Origin: CAYYTU01 sp964474655
GTDB taxonomy: Bacteria; Chloroflexota; Anaerolineae; B4-G1
Direction: 5' to 3'
Length of the DNA stretch: 32,579 bases
Assembly: GCA_964474655.1 (NCBI GenBank)
Contig: CAYYTU010000033.1
Span: forward strand, 1 to 32,579
Shown here piece by piece: positions 15,464 to 23,530 of this stretch. The notes under the pieces are model-generated. The model saw only the letters and a list, made by a program, of their open reading frames with translations, had not been told where the DNA came from and ran no database searches. The translations under genes and the position numbers were made by a program. Within the stretch, counting starts at the first letter, position 1. Every line of letters starts with the position of its first letter.

Positions 15464-17221
15464 CTACCCTCCCACGTCCCACATCCACTGTTGGATCTGT
15501 TCCTGCCGCCGTTTGGGCTCACGCGCCAGCTGCAAGGGCCGTCCCCGCGCATCGATGATCAACCCGACCAGCCCGCCGTTGACACGCTGTTTGCCGCCCT
15601 TGCCAGGACCGCCCATCCCCACGTCGATGCCTCGTTGGGGCTGGAGCTCAAGATCCGCTTGCTTGCCCTGTGGAAGGGGCAGGATCTCTAGATTGCCGTG
15701 GTTAACCTCCACTTCAAATGAGCTCTCGTCGTCGTAGGTGACCTTCACCTTCAAGATGGTATCACCGGGACGAGCATCACCTATCGGCGTGACCACCGTC
15801 GCCAAGTTGGTGAATCCCCCGCTATCCAAGGTCTCCACCGCCGCTAATGGCTTAACCGCAGCCGCGCTGCCTAACGCCGCTCCCAAGCCGTAGGAATCCA
15901 ACACCAGCGTGCTGACGCCAATGGGCTCCAGGGCGTCCAGCACGATCAGGGCCGCCTGTCCAGGTCGGGGAGCCTCCGTCAGCACCCCTCCGCTGAGGAC
16001 GATGGTATCGCACAGTGGCATCAAGTGCGGATAAGGCTGCGCAGCGCCCGGCTCCCAGCCCGGGCGGGCCATCTCCAGCGTAGCGCGGATAGCTTCGCGC
16101 GCGACGGCTTGTTCCACCCACAGCTCACGAGACTGCTGGGGGATGGTGCGCGGATGAGTCGCTTTGTTGAGCAAGACGCCCAAAGCTTCTTTACCGCTTA
16201 TCGGCTCCGGCAGCCAGCGGGTGATCCGCTTGCTACCCTGCTTCTTCATCAGCCGGGGCCCGCCAAAGGCGCTGCCAAGCCCACTATGAATGGTCATGAA
16301 GAGCCGTTCATCGAAGACAGCAGCCAGAGTAGTATTCCCGGCCCCCACATCGACTCCCAATACCCCGGTCGAGGGGGCTCCCAAATGCCAGAGGTACTCG
16401 ACCAGGCGGCCAAAAGCACGCGCGGTGGGGATAATGGGCATCGGACTCCATCCCTCGACCGTCTCAATCCCAGGCAACTGCCTCATTTTGCGCTGCAGGT
16501 AGATCTCCTCCATCGCCTCTTGAGCGTCTGCCAGGTTCTCCTGGCTTAATGTGGGACGAACGTTATCGACGATATGGAGCGCCAGCTCATCGCCGACGGT
16601 TTTCACCACGTTCTGGCGCAGCTTGGAGTTCCCGGCATAGACGAGGTGAGGCATAGATTGAGCGTCTACCATCGAGCAGCCCAGTGTAGCCGATTCGACC
16701 AGCGCCCGTACCGGCGCCGTAGCCCCGCCTTCGACGCCGCCGGCGATCAGGACCACATCGGGGTACGCATCGCGGATAACGCGGACACGGGCTTCATCAT
16801 CAGGCGTTTGACCAGGCTGCCCGCTCAAGACAGCCTGGATCTGAGCATAGGTACCGGCGGCTGCGCGCCGGGCGCTGTCCACACTCAAGCCCTCCACCAG
16901 CCCCCCCAGCACCACCTGCAATGGCTGCCCGGCGCTGACCGTGACCACGAATACGTCGATGCCCTCCCGCCCGCCCCGCTCAGGGTAGATCAAGTTTCCG
17001 CTGCCGTCGAAGAAACCGCGCCCCGTGACAGCCGTGATCTGCTCAATGGCATGTCGGATGCCGGTCGTCACGTCGGTCCAGGGGTAACCAGTCGTCGTCG
17101 AGGCCTCACCCCGGGCCACAAAGCGGTATTGGCCCGCTACCTGGTCGAGCAACATCGCTTTGGTCGTCACGGTACCACAATCGACGACCAGGATAGATCC
17201 GACGTGTTCTTTCTCGACCAT
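15464..17221 (-). CDS. MutL-family ASKHA ATPase (glutamate mutase L-like)
   Basis: Protein of 585 residues of the glutamate mutase MutL/GlmL family, an actin/Hsp70-like ATPase fold. Phosphate-1 loop: VVDCGTVTTKAMLLDQ (Asp14); second loop: GVDVGAGNTTLAAVFD; adenosine region: DTIVLSGGVLTEA. Other landmarks are LIAGGVEGG and HSGLGSAFGG. The C-terminal part adds a beta-rich segment and NGGLVGLIIDARGRPLQL. In clostridia the family member is encoded with B12-dependent glutamate mutase subunits and is thought to help keep the mutase active. No mutase subunit lies in the window; instead it sits among membrane proteins of unknown function, so a different client is likely. One base separates its ATG from the upstream stop codon. 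Confidence 0.85.
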   Translation of the reverse strand: MVEKEHVGSILVVDCGTVTTKAMLLDQVAGQYRFVARGEASTTTGYPWTDVTTGIRHAIEQITAVTGRGFFDGSGNLIYPERGGREGIDVFVVTVSAGQPLQVVLGGLVEGLSVDSARRAAAGTYAQIQAVLSGQPGQTPDDEARVRVIRDAYPDVVLIAGGVEGGATAPVRALVESATLGCSMVDAQSMPHLVYAGNSKLRQNVVKTVGDELALHIVDNVRPTLSQENLADAQEAMEEIYLQRKMRQLPGIETVEGWSPMPIIPTARAFGRLVEYLWHLGAPSTGVLGVDVGAGNTTLAAVFDERLFMTIHSGLGSAFGGPRLMKKQGSKRITRWLPEPISGKEALGVLLNKATHPRTIPQQSRELWVEQAVAREAIRATLEMARPGWEPGAAQPYPHLMPLCDTIVLSGGVLTEAPRPGQAALIVLDALEPIGVSTLVLDSYGLGAALGSAAAVKPLAAVETLDSGGFTNLATVVTPIGDARPGDTILKVKVTYDDESSFEVEVNHGNLEILPLPQGKQADLELQPQRGIDVGMGGPGKGGKQRVNGGLVGLIIDARGRPLQLAREPKRRQEQIQQWMWDVGG

Positions 17222-17222
17222 C

Positions 17223-17903
17223 TCAGAACCCTATCAAGTAGAAATAAATCTCGGTGAAAGCGTTGACCAGATATTGAATCCGACCAATGAAGATAGAAAG
17301 GGAGGCCGTCAATGCCCCGGCAAAGGCAACGGCAAGCGCGATCGTCAGGAAAACACGCCCGACGCTTATCAGCACGTTCAACATCTTATTCCAGATGCCC
17401 ACAAGCCCAGACGGCTTTTTATGCCTGGAACGCGTGAAGGTAAAGACCATCAACGTGCAGATTGTACCCACCACGCTCATAATGCCATCCCATATTCCAA
17501 AGGGGAGTGACGACAGCGAAGCCGGGCTAAGAGCCCGACCGGCAGCCCGGACCTGAGGGATGAGGGTGCCCAACAAAGCTCCGCTCAAGGCCACCGCCGT
17601 GCCAACGCCTACCAGGTAAGCAACCGAGTAATTCCCCATATAAGCATATTTGGGAAACCCCTTGATAAGCAACAGGACGCCCAGGATGATCGGCACCACG
17701 AGGATATTTTCACCCGCCGACAGCGGCTGGAATACTTTCTTTAGAAAGACCTCTTGCAAAGCAACCCCCAGGGAATAGCCAACCAGGATGCCGATGAATA
17801 AGTGAAGGGCCAGGCGATAGAGAGGGTTATCGCCCAGTATATAAGTGAGAATCAAAAACGTTAACCCAGCACCGAGCAAAAGGCTTACGATGTTCGCCAT
17901 CAT
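17223..17903 (-). CDS. uncharacterised polytopic membrane protein (about 6 TM)
   Basis: Hydrophobic protein of 226 residues with about six TM helices, for example LLLGAGLTFLILTYILG (7-23), ILVVPIILGVLLLIKGF (66-82) and a C-terminal pair. A polar loop FTRSRHKKPSGLVGIWNKM precedes the last helices. I do not recognise the family. Its ATG overlaps the stop of the zinc-ribbon protein (ATGA), and it ends one base before the MutL-like ATPase start, so the three are almost certainly translated from one message. It could be the membrane anchor of the cytoplasmic ATPase; that is inference. Confidence 0.82.
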   Translation of the reverse strand: MMANIVSLLLGAGLTFLILTYILGDNPLYRLALHLFIGILVGYSLGVALQEVFLKKVFQPLSAGENILVVPIILGVLLLIKGFPKYAYMGNYSVAYLVGVGTAVALSGALLGTLIPQVRAAGRALSPASLSSLPFGIWDGIMSVVGTICTLMVFTFTRSRHKKPSGLVGIWNKMLNVLISVGRVFLTIALAVAFAGALTASLSIFIGRIQYLVNAFTEIYFYLIGF

Positions 17904-19519
17904 CTCGCTCCACTTCTACGCTTCCCACTGACGGCGCCGTAGATTGCGCCGAGAATGATCAAGCCAGCGATGGCAATGTGCCCCGCAGTCAGAGCATTGA
18001 GTCGGTGAGGAGCAGCTATTGTCGAGTTGACCTGCTCCTCGTAAGCGGCCGCTTCGCTGAGGCCCTGTATGGATCCCTCCAACTGGGCGGCGTTCTCCTC
18101 CAGATAGGGGCTGGTGGGCAACTCCAAAGCCGCACTCACACCGGCTATGATCGACAGATCGCCCTCGTATAGAGCATATCCCTGCTCGACCCACTGACGC
18201 AGGGGCTTCGGCTGCGCGGTCAGCAGGAGAAGCATCGCGGACCGATCGCTGGCGTTCAACAACTCAGACATGCCCGAGGGCCCACCGGGCCGATAGCCCT
18301 GCATCGTATATTGGGTCTCTGTGTAACGGTCACTAGAAGCCACCAGATCGCTCAATATTGACGCCGCCGTCGTCAATCCCTCAGGGCGCGTGGTGACGAT
18401 GGAGAGATGAGCCTCTCGATCCAGCATATGTTGCAATATTGGACGCGCTATGATGTCGAGCTCATCGGCTTCCGTTGGACCATAATCAAAAGCCACCAGC
18501 ACCTCGTCGTCTGGCCCCAGGCTTTGAATCTGGTCATAGACGTTCGATACGCCAGGGGAGACGCCGGGTTGTGTCAGGCTAGGTACCTGCGGGATCCACA
18601 TCGGGGCTATCAAGGCCCCTCCCACGGCCACCAGAAGCACCAGCGCCACAACCCAGCGCTGGATTGTCTCGGTCACTGCGCGTTTCTCATGGCGCGTCCG
18701 CGGAGAAGGTTGTTCTGCCGGCTGGGTCAAGAGGCTCTGGAGCAGCTTAGCCCGGCTCAACGTTGCCTCGCCTGGTTGAGCTGCGGACATGCTCTCGTGG
18801 TCAACGGGCATCTCAACGGCCGACGCCGGGGGAAGAACGCCGCGCAATCCCTTCAATACCCCCTCTTCCTCGACCGGCTCTTCTTCCTCCGGTTGCGGTT
18901 TCTCTTCGACAGTGCTAGGGCGCAGATCCTCCAGCCAATCTGGAATTTCAGCCCGCGCCAGATCCTCCCTCTGCTCGACTGCCTCCATCTCTTTTTCAAA
19001 CGTAGAAGGCTCCGCCTCCTCCAAGGGGCGGGATTCCAGCGGCTCGGCTGCATCCTCGGCCGCGGTGATCTCTTCAAGCCACTCCGGGGTCTCTTCCGCC
19101 GAGCTGGGGACGTCCGTGAAGGGGCCCGACGGCGGCGGTTCTTCAGCACCTTCTTCTCGTTTCTCCTCCAGCACCTCGACTGGCTCAAGTGGTTGAGCGG
19201 GCTCTTCCTCCAATGGAGCTTCGGCCGGCTCTTCCGCCGCCTCGTCGGCCACCTCTTCGACCGGCCCCATATCCTGGAGCCACGAGGGAATCTCCGCCGC
19301 CTCTGGCGCTGGCTCCTCGGCCGGGGCCGCCTCCGCCGGCGCCTCTTCCTCCTCCAGCGCCAGGTCCCGCAGCCAGCCCAGATCGTCCTCTCCTTCCCCT
19401 TCCCCTTCCCCCTCCTCTTCCCTTTCCTCAACCTCTACCGCGCCGACCGACGGTTCGGGGGCAGGAGCGGGCTCTTCCTCCAATGGAGCTTCGGCCGGCT
19501 CTTCCGCCGCCTCGTCGGC
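17900..19519 (-). CDS. zinc-ribbon/acidic/TM protein, C-terminal part (gene split by gap)
   Basis: Continuation of the gene that starts at 20061. It opens in a low-complexity Glu/Ala/Pro region that repeats a short motif: DLGWLRDL, IPSWLQDM, TPEWLEEI, IPDWLEDL. After GVLKGLRGVLPP the chain reaches a TM helix (VVALVLLVAVGGALIAPMW), then an extracytoplasmic domain of about 170 residues (VLVAFDYGPTEADELDIIARPILQHM, followed by a GYRPGG and a LSIIAGVSAALELPTSPYLEE segment), then a second TM helix and SGKRRSGAR. I know no function for that domain. If the gap is really 50 bp, as the flanking repeat predicts, the whole protein is 703 residues in one frame. Its stop overlaps the next gene (ATGA). Confidence 0.82.
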   Translation of the reverse strand, partial: ADEAAEEPAEAPLEEEPAPAPEPSVGAVEVEEREEEGEGEGEGEDDLGWLRDLALEEEEAPAEAAPAEEPAPEAAEIPSWLQDMGPVEEVADEAAEEPAEAPLEEEPAQPLEPVEVLEEKREEGAEEPPPSGPFTDVPSSAEETPEWLEEITAAEDAAEPLESRPLEEAEPSTFEKEMEAVEQREDLARAEIPDWLEDLRPSTVEEKPQPEEEEPVEEEGVLKGLRGVLPPASAVEMPVDHESMSAAQPGEATLSRAKLLQSLLTQPAEQPSPRTRHEKRAVTETIQRWVVALVLLVAVGGALIAPMWIPQVPSLTQPGVSPGVSNVYDQIQSLGPDDEVLVAFDYGPTEADELDIIARPILQHMLDREAHLSIVTTRPEGLTTAASILSDLVASSDRYTETQYTMQGYRPGGPSGMSELLNASDRSAMLLLLTAQPKPLRQWVEQGYALYEGDLSIIAGVSAALELPTSPYLEENAAQLEGSIQGLSEAAAYEEQVNSTIAAPHRLNALTAGHIAIAGLIILGAIYGAVSGKRRSGAR

Positions 19520-19674
19520 NNNNNNNNNNNNNNNNNNNNNNNNNNNNNNNNNNNNNNNNNNNNNNNNNNNNNNNNNNNNNNNNNNNNNNNNNNNNNNNNN
19601 NNNNNNNNNNNNNNNNNNNCCTCTGGCGCTGGCTCCTCGGCCGGGGCCGCCTCCGCCGGCGCCTCTTCCTCCTC
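19196..19674. repeat. 270-bp coding repeat spanning the second gap
   Basis: Bases 19196-19249 match 19466-19519 exactly, an offset of 270. Bases 19300-19354 match 19620-19674 exactly, an offset of 320 across the 100 N. The difference implies that 50 bases, not 100, are missing if one exact repeat copy is assumed. The unit codes 90 residues of the acidic PxWL region. Confidence 0.88.
19520..19619. other. assembly gap (100 N)
   Basis: Placeholder gap inside the acidic repeat region. The flanks match positions 19249 and 19300 of the neighbouring repeat copy, so the missing DNA probably resembles 19250-19299. A 50-bp length also restores one reading frame between the two halves. Confidence 0.97.
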
Positions 19675-20061
19675 TGGCTCGGAGCTTTGGGGAGGCCCGG
19701 GGTCTTCCGCCGAGCGCCTGAGATCGGTCAGCCAATCATCCGAGGCCTCTTCTTCCTGCTCCTCATCATTGAGGGAAGCGTAAGAGGACTCTTGCTGTTG
19801 ATCTCCAGTCACTTCATCTTCTTCATTCAAGAGCTTGGAAGGGAGCGAGACCCCCTTTATCGGTGCAGGGGTTTCCCCTTCGGTATCCTCTGTCATCGGG
19901 GTCAAGCGAGCGTGACATTCTTCGCAGTATACCTTGCCAACAGGGTTGGTCGTACCGCACATTGGACAGCGGAGGCCTGTGCTTGGCAAGGGGTTACCGC
20001 ATTCATTACAGAACCGGCTCCCCTTGCGATTGGCTGTACCACAATTGGGACAATAAATCAT
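19620..20061 (-). CDS. double zinc-ribbon protein, N-terminal part (gene split by gap)
   Basis: First 147 residues of the gene continuing at 17900-19519. Two zinc ribbons open the protein: Cys4, Cys7, Cys18, Cys21 (MIYCPNCG, FCNECG) and Cys32, Cys35, Cys46, Cys49 (RCPMCG, YCEECH). An acidic, presumably disordered region follows, with the first copy of the Trp-Leu motif (DDWLTDL) and a run ending EEEEAPAEAAPAEEPAPE at the gap. In the complete protein this cytoplasmic part precedes the TM helix. The ATG at 20061 lies 22 bases after the stop of the six-TM protein gene. Zinc ribbons of this kind are common at the N-terminus of membrane proteins and usually mediate protein contacts; the partner is unknown. 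Confidence 0.85.
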
Positions 20062-20083
20062 AAGTTACTTTGCAAGCGCCTCA

Positions 20084-20707
20084 CTAAAACTCGCTATGCG
20101 GGTGTTCACTGCCCAAAAGGACACGTAACCCAGTGATGATAATGCCCAGGGCGACGCCCAACAACAGGCCACGCATTCCCGCCATCGCGGGCACATGGAT
20201 CACCCACCGGCGAATCTCACGCAACCACTCCAAGCCAATCAAAGGTGTGCTACCCAGCAAAACCAGGATGACCACCGCCACAAACAACGTTGAACCTGCA
20301 GAGTGCCTTATGCGAAGCGACCGGAAGGCCGCCAGGGTCAATGTGAAGACCAACAGCGCGGCCAGCGAAGACCCCAACGGCCCCATCAAGTCGTTGAGCA
20401 GACGCCGAGTTGTGGGATGTGACACACCGTACAAAACCGGAGGAATCCAGCTAACAGAAGCAGCTAACAGCAGAATCAAGCTATAGGGCCATCCCTTCTG
20501 AAAGCGGAAGATTCGCCGACTATGGACCCGCAAAAGATTCAGCAAGCCCAGGATGAAGGCAAAGGCGGCGATAATAACACCCCATTCAATCAAATGGTCC
20601 CGGGCAGAGACCAGGGTTGGTATCGGGAACAGATAACCCACCAGCACAGCCAGCCCCGTGATGGAGGCTACCAGAATAGGCCCCCACTTCTTGAAGATAT
20701 GACGCAT
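20084..20707 (-). CDS. uncharacterised six-TM membrane protein
   Basis: Integral membrane protein of 207 residues with about six hydrophobic helices (for example ILVASITGLAVLVGYLFPI, VIIAAFAFILGLLNLL, ILLLAASVSWIPPVLYG and ALLVFTLTLAAF) and basic loops such as LRVHSRRIFRF. I do not recognise the family. ATG 20707 is chosen; a TTG one codon upstream is also possible because AAAGGAG is seven bases from it and ten from the ATG. It lies 33 bp after the DUF6754-like gene and 22 bp before the zinc-ribbon gene in the same operon. Confidence 0.82.
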   Translation of the reverse strand: MRHIFKKWGPILVASITGLAVLVGYLFPIPTLVSARDHLIEWGVIIAAFAFILGLLNLLRVHSRRIFRFQKGWPYSLILLLAASVSWIPPVLYGVSHPTTRRLLNDLMGPLGSSLAALLVFTLTLAAFRSLRIRHSAGSTLFVAVVILVLLGSTPLIGLEWLREIRRWVIHVPAMAGMRGLLLGVALGIIITGLRVLLGSEHPHSEF

Positions 20708-20740
20708 CAAATGCAGGCTCCTTTACCCTCTCAGGATACG

Positions 20741-21502
20741 CTAGAGGTTGAGCCAGAACGCAGACACTGCCGCGCCTAGAATAGCCAACACGATGACCAG
20801 ACGGAGAATATCTTGAACCATCAGTCCGGCCAGTTGCGAACGCTTGCCCATCAGCTGGGCACCGGCGGCGTACAACTCCTCCCCAATGGCCAGACGGTCC
20901 ACGGTGGGATACAAGGCTCCGATCGCAGCGGGATCGGCGGCACCGGCCAAATGTGGCAGATCAGCTCGGGTTCCAGCGTCGGCAATGAGCGAAGCTTCTG
21001 CCTGGAAAGCGCCCATCATCACGTTGGCCGTCAGGTTCTCACTCGCGACCGTGTAAGCAGCGCCACCGGCGTAAGCGATCGGAGAAGGCGCCACGAAGCG
21101 CACACAGCCTGGATCGTAGAGCTCCATCATCTGATGGCGCTCGTGAGCGCGGCGCAGAATATCCTGAGCCAAAGGAAGCAAGGTGGGATTGCCCACGGTG
21201 ATGATCGGAGAAATCCTATAAGATACAGCTGCGTCGACAATCCCCCCCACGGCCTGAAGCCCAGCCAGCGAGGTGATGCCATCCTCCCCATTCAAACCGC
21301 CGCTGCCCAGCGCAATATGGATCGGTTTGCCCCGTTCGGCTGCACATCCGATCTCCTCCCGTATATCCCGGAAAGCAGGTAGGGAACGGACGCGAGGGCG
21401 CTTACTCTTTTGCTGCACGATCAGCAGCACAATCAAGACCACGCCACTGAGAATCAGGAATCCAAGAGCAAACCCAGTAGATTCCGAGACAAAGCCCATC
21501 AC
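20741..21502 (-). CDS. DUF6754-like membrane-anchored protein
   Basis: Protein of about 253 residues with a TM helix near each end (about 8-27 and 232-251) and a globular middle. The middle has PIHIALGSGGLNGEDGITSL shortly after an arginine-rich segment, ISPIITVGNP, APSPIAYAGGAAY, FQAEASLIADAG and AADPAAIGALYP. From memory this matches the DUF6754 family known from Chloroflexota; no biochemical role is known to me. The GTG at 21502 has GGAG seven bases upstream and overlaps the previous stop (GTGA); ATG 21499 (TGATG overlap) is the alternative. Second gene of the operon. Confidence 0.83.
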   Translation of the reverse strand: MMGFVSESTGFALGFLILSGVVLIVLLIVQQKSKRPRVRSLPAFRDIREEIGCAAERGKPIHIALGSGGLNGEDGITSLAGLQAVGGIVDAAVSYRISPIITVGNPTLLPLAQDILRRAHERHQMMELYDPGCVRFVAPSPIAYAGGAAYTVASENLTANVMMGAFQAEASLIADAGTRADLPHLAGAADPAAIGALYPTVDRLAIGEELYAAGAQLMGKRSQLAGLMVQDILRLVIVLAILGAAVSAFWLNL

Positions 21503-21768
21503 TCGCTTTCTCCTTCTAGATGCATCCTCAATTGTCGTTGGAGTCGGGGGGAATTCATCAGGGTCGTCACCTGTTCAATCGTCAAATCGTCCACCAGGCC
21601 AATCAACAGAGGTTGCACCACATGAAACAATTGACTGCCCAAAAACCCAAAGGGGCGGGCGAGGTCGAGAAGGGGAAGCACCGCCGACGAAATATTTAGC
21701 GTCTCGATGCAGCTGGCCCATCTCTCAACCCACATTGACTGCTCTGTCTCGTTGCTCATGCCGGCCAT
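21499..21768 (-). CDS. small helical protein, first gene of the envelope operon
   Basis: Protein of 89 residues with no signal peptide. It appears all-helical: an amphipathic start (MWVERWASCIETLNISSAVL), then LLDLARPFGFLGSQLFHVVQPLL and LTIEQVTTLMNSPRLQRQL. I do not recognise the family. The frame is open further upstream, but transcription is predicted to begin near 21790, so start codons at 21768 (MAGMSNE) or 21759 (MSNE) are the realistic ones; GGGGGA precedes the first. Its stop overlaps the start of the DUF6754-like gene. Confidence 0.7.
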   Translation of the reverse strand: MAGMSNETEQSMWVERWASCIETLNISSAVLPLLDLARPFGFLGSQLFHVVQPLLIGLVDDLTIEQVTTLMNSPRLQRQLRMHLEGESE

Positions 21769-21796
21769 CTTCCCCCGTTTGAAGGATTGTGGGTCC

Positions 21797-21825
21797 AGTA
21801 TAGCACGATTTCTTGGGGGTGTAAA
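21797..21825 (-). promoter_or_regulatory. sigma70-type promoter of the envelope operon
   Basis: On the minus strand TTTACA (21820-21825) and TATACT (21797-21802) are separated by exactly 17 bp. The expected transcript start lies about 20 bases before the ATG at 21768. This is among the best promoter matches in the window and drives the minus-strand gene run. Confidence 0.7.
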
Positions 21826-22014
21826 GTAATCATCTTCTGTTCGTGTGAACCACCCTGAGAAAACGTAGCCCGTCCACGACCTCCGAGACTCCCTGTGATG
21901 CGGGACAAACACAACGCCGCAACCGGCGGAGATGAAACGCGTGATAACGATACAGATTGGCTTCCCCTAACCGGTGATTCCTGACCTGGCCCGGAAACCG
22001 CTGGAGCGCCAGGT

Positions 22015-22042
22015 TTGTCAATTCCCTCGTCTATGCTATGAT
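22015..22042 (+). promoter_or_regulatory. sigma70-type promoter of the LysM gene
   Basis: TTGTCA (22015-22020) and TATGAT (22037-22042) with 16 bp between, and TG one base before the -10 box (extended -10). It lies 22 bases before the ATG at 22065 and is divergent from the operon promoter about 190 bp away. Confidence 0.68.
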
Positions 22043-22064
22043 ACGCCTGTTTGGGAGATAATGT

Positions 22065-23234
22065 ATGACCAAGGAACCGGACCTATTCTTACCAACCGAG
22101 GAGCCGCGCTACTGCCCCGAGTGCGAAACACGAGTGGCAGCCAAAGCTTCTACCTGCCTGATGTGCGGAGCCTCGCTGGAAGAGGAAACAAAAGACGAAG
22201 CAGAAGAGAAAGAACCCCCACGTGGCCTACCCGCGTGGGTAAGTTCTGTCGTGGTCGTAGTGTTGGCCATTATCATCCTGACAGTCGGAGCGTTTAGCTT
22301 CTACACGCTTCTCATCGCCGAACCACCGGCAGAGGATTTGCCTCCCACGGCCAGCCCCACTCCCACGTCTACCTCAACCCCCACCTCTACCCCCACCCAG
22401 ACGCCTACCTCCACGCCAACCTCGACGCCCATACCACCGATTACCCACAAGGTGGAGAAAGGCGAGACGCTCAGTGACATCGCCGTCCTCTATGACCTGC
22501 CTGCAGAGGAAATCCTGGCCCTGAACCCCGAGGTGGAACCAGATCTGATACGTGCCGAAGACGTGCTGCTCATTCCAGCCCCCACCCCCACACCCGGAGC
22601 GACAAGCACACCAGATCCAGATAATCCCACACCCACCCCAGGCGATTTTGTAGTCCACGTGGTAAAATCCGGCGAGACGCTGCTCGGCATCGCCGAGCAG
22701 TATGATGTCTCAATCGATCTCATTCGCACAGCCAACGACCTCCCCGCCGATGAGGAAACCATTCAAGCCGAACAATCGCTGATCATCCCCAACGAAAAAG
22801 GAGCGCCTACCCCCACCCCAACAATAAACCCCAATGCCACGCCAACGCCGATCCCCCCTTATGAAGCTCCCGCTTTGCTCAACCCCCCGGACGGCATGCT
22901 CTTCGCGGACGCCCAAGAACCTGTGCTGCAGTGGGCCTCCGTAAGCGTGCTCCGGGATGACGAATGGTACCAGCTGACCATCTCACAACCAGATGGCGGT
23001 GTCATATCAGATACAATACGCACGCGCGCCACAGCCTGGCGCGTGCCGGAGGAACTGCTGGAAAAGGCAAACGCGCAGGTCAGCGAGATTGCCTGGCAAG
23101 TGCAAATCGTGCGAGAGGCGCTGGAAGGCGACGAGATCGTCTACGAGGAAGCGGGAGCCGCCAGCGAGAGGCGTACTTTCTCCTGGCCGAAGGGCACACT
23201 CACCCCAGCTGCCTCTTCCACATCCGAAAACTAA
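22065..23234 (+). CDS. zinc-ribbon, TM, double LysM protein
   Basis: Membrane protein of 389 residues predicted to touch the cell wall. The cytoplasmic start has a zinc ribbon (Cys17, Cys20, Cys31, Cys34) and an acidic linker. A TM helix (about 58-85) leads to a Thr/Pro-rich stalk (about 92-125). LysM 1 (about 126-171) contains HKVEKGETLSDIAVLYDLP; LysM 2 (about 192-240) contains HVVKSGETLLGIAEQYDVS, each ending in the usual LxIP. LysM domains bind glycans such as peptidoglycan. The last 120 residues (from ALLNPPDG) look like a beta-sandwich domain. GGGAGA lies six bases before the ATG. Zinc ribbon plus TM plus outer domain is the same plan as the product of 17900-20061, and the two units share a divergent promoter region. 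Confidence 0.9.
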   Translation: MTKEPDLFLPTEEPRYCPECETRVAAKASTCLMCGASLEEETKDEAEEKEPPRGLPAWVSSVVVVVLAIIILTVGAFSFYTLLIAEPPAEDLPPTASPTPTSTSTPTSTPTQTPTSTPTSTPIPPITHKVEKGETLSDIAVLYDLPAEEILALNPEVEPDLIRAEDVLLIPAPTPTPGATSTPDPDNPTPTPGDFVVHVVKSGETLLGIAEQYDVSIDLIRTANDLPADEETIQAEQSLIIPNEKGAPTPTPTINPNATPTPIPPYEAPALLNPPDGMLFADAQEPVLQWASVSVLRDDEWYQLTISQPDGGVISDTIRTRATAWRVPEELLEKANAQVSEIAWQVQIVREALEGDEIVYEEAGAASERRTFSWPKGTLTPAASSTSEN

Positions 23235-23496
23235 TCTTCTGAGCTTCCCCAGATTGAGGCCGCGCCATCCCCCTCAAGTTAGCGAGCCCAGCCTTTCTAT
23301 CACGACGATCGATGCCGAAGTCGTTCGGGGCTTCGAAGCGAATCGTCTGCGAAAGCGCCTTCAATGCCACAGAGTGTGCTCAGATGCGAACAAGGCAAAC
23401 GAGCTGGGATTGATACGCTCAATAAACGTGCCTGTAGGCAAGCTAATGCGTCCATGGTGCTTTGTAACTGCTTCGTTTGCCCGCTCCCAGCTCCAT
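23235..23496. other. intergenic region with no gene recognised
   Basis: Nothing here has a family match or start signal. Two short complementary pieces are visible (GGCAAACG near 23394 with CGTTTGCC near 23474, and GAGCTGGGA with TCCCAGCTC), but in an order that does not make one simple hairpin. Confidence 0.5.
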
Positions 23497-23524
23497 TTGA
23501 CCTGTCCTCTTAATAGTGTACAAT
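23497..23524 (+). promoter_or_regulatory. strong sigma70-type promoter for a leader or small RNA
   Basis: TTGACC (23497-23502) and TACAAT (23519-23524) separated by 16 bp. The predicted start is near 23531, about 280 bases before the aminotransferase ATG and about 210 bases before a perfect terminator. Confidence 0.65.
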
Positions 23525-23530
23525 GGATTT

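Noticed and set aside
15464..17221. DNA mismatch repair MutL
   Set aside because: The motifs are those of the ASKHA-fold glutamate mutase MutL/GlmL family, not the GHKL ATPase of mismatch repair; the names coincide only.
18407..19783. 458-codon plus-strand frame spanning the gap
   Set aside because: Antisense to the zinc-ribbon/acidic protein; low-complexity Arg/Leu/Phe sequence produced by the opposite strand's Glu/Ala/Pro codons.
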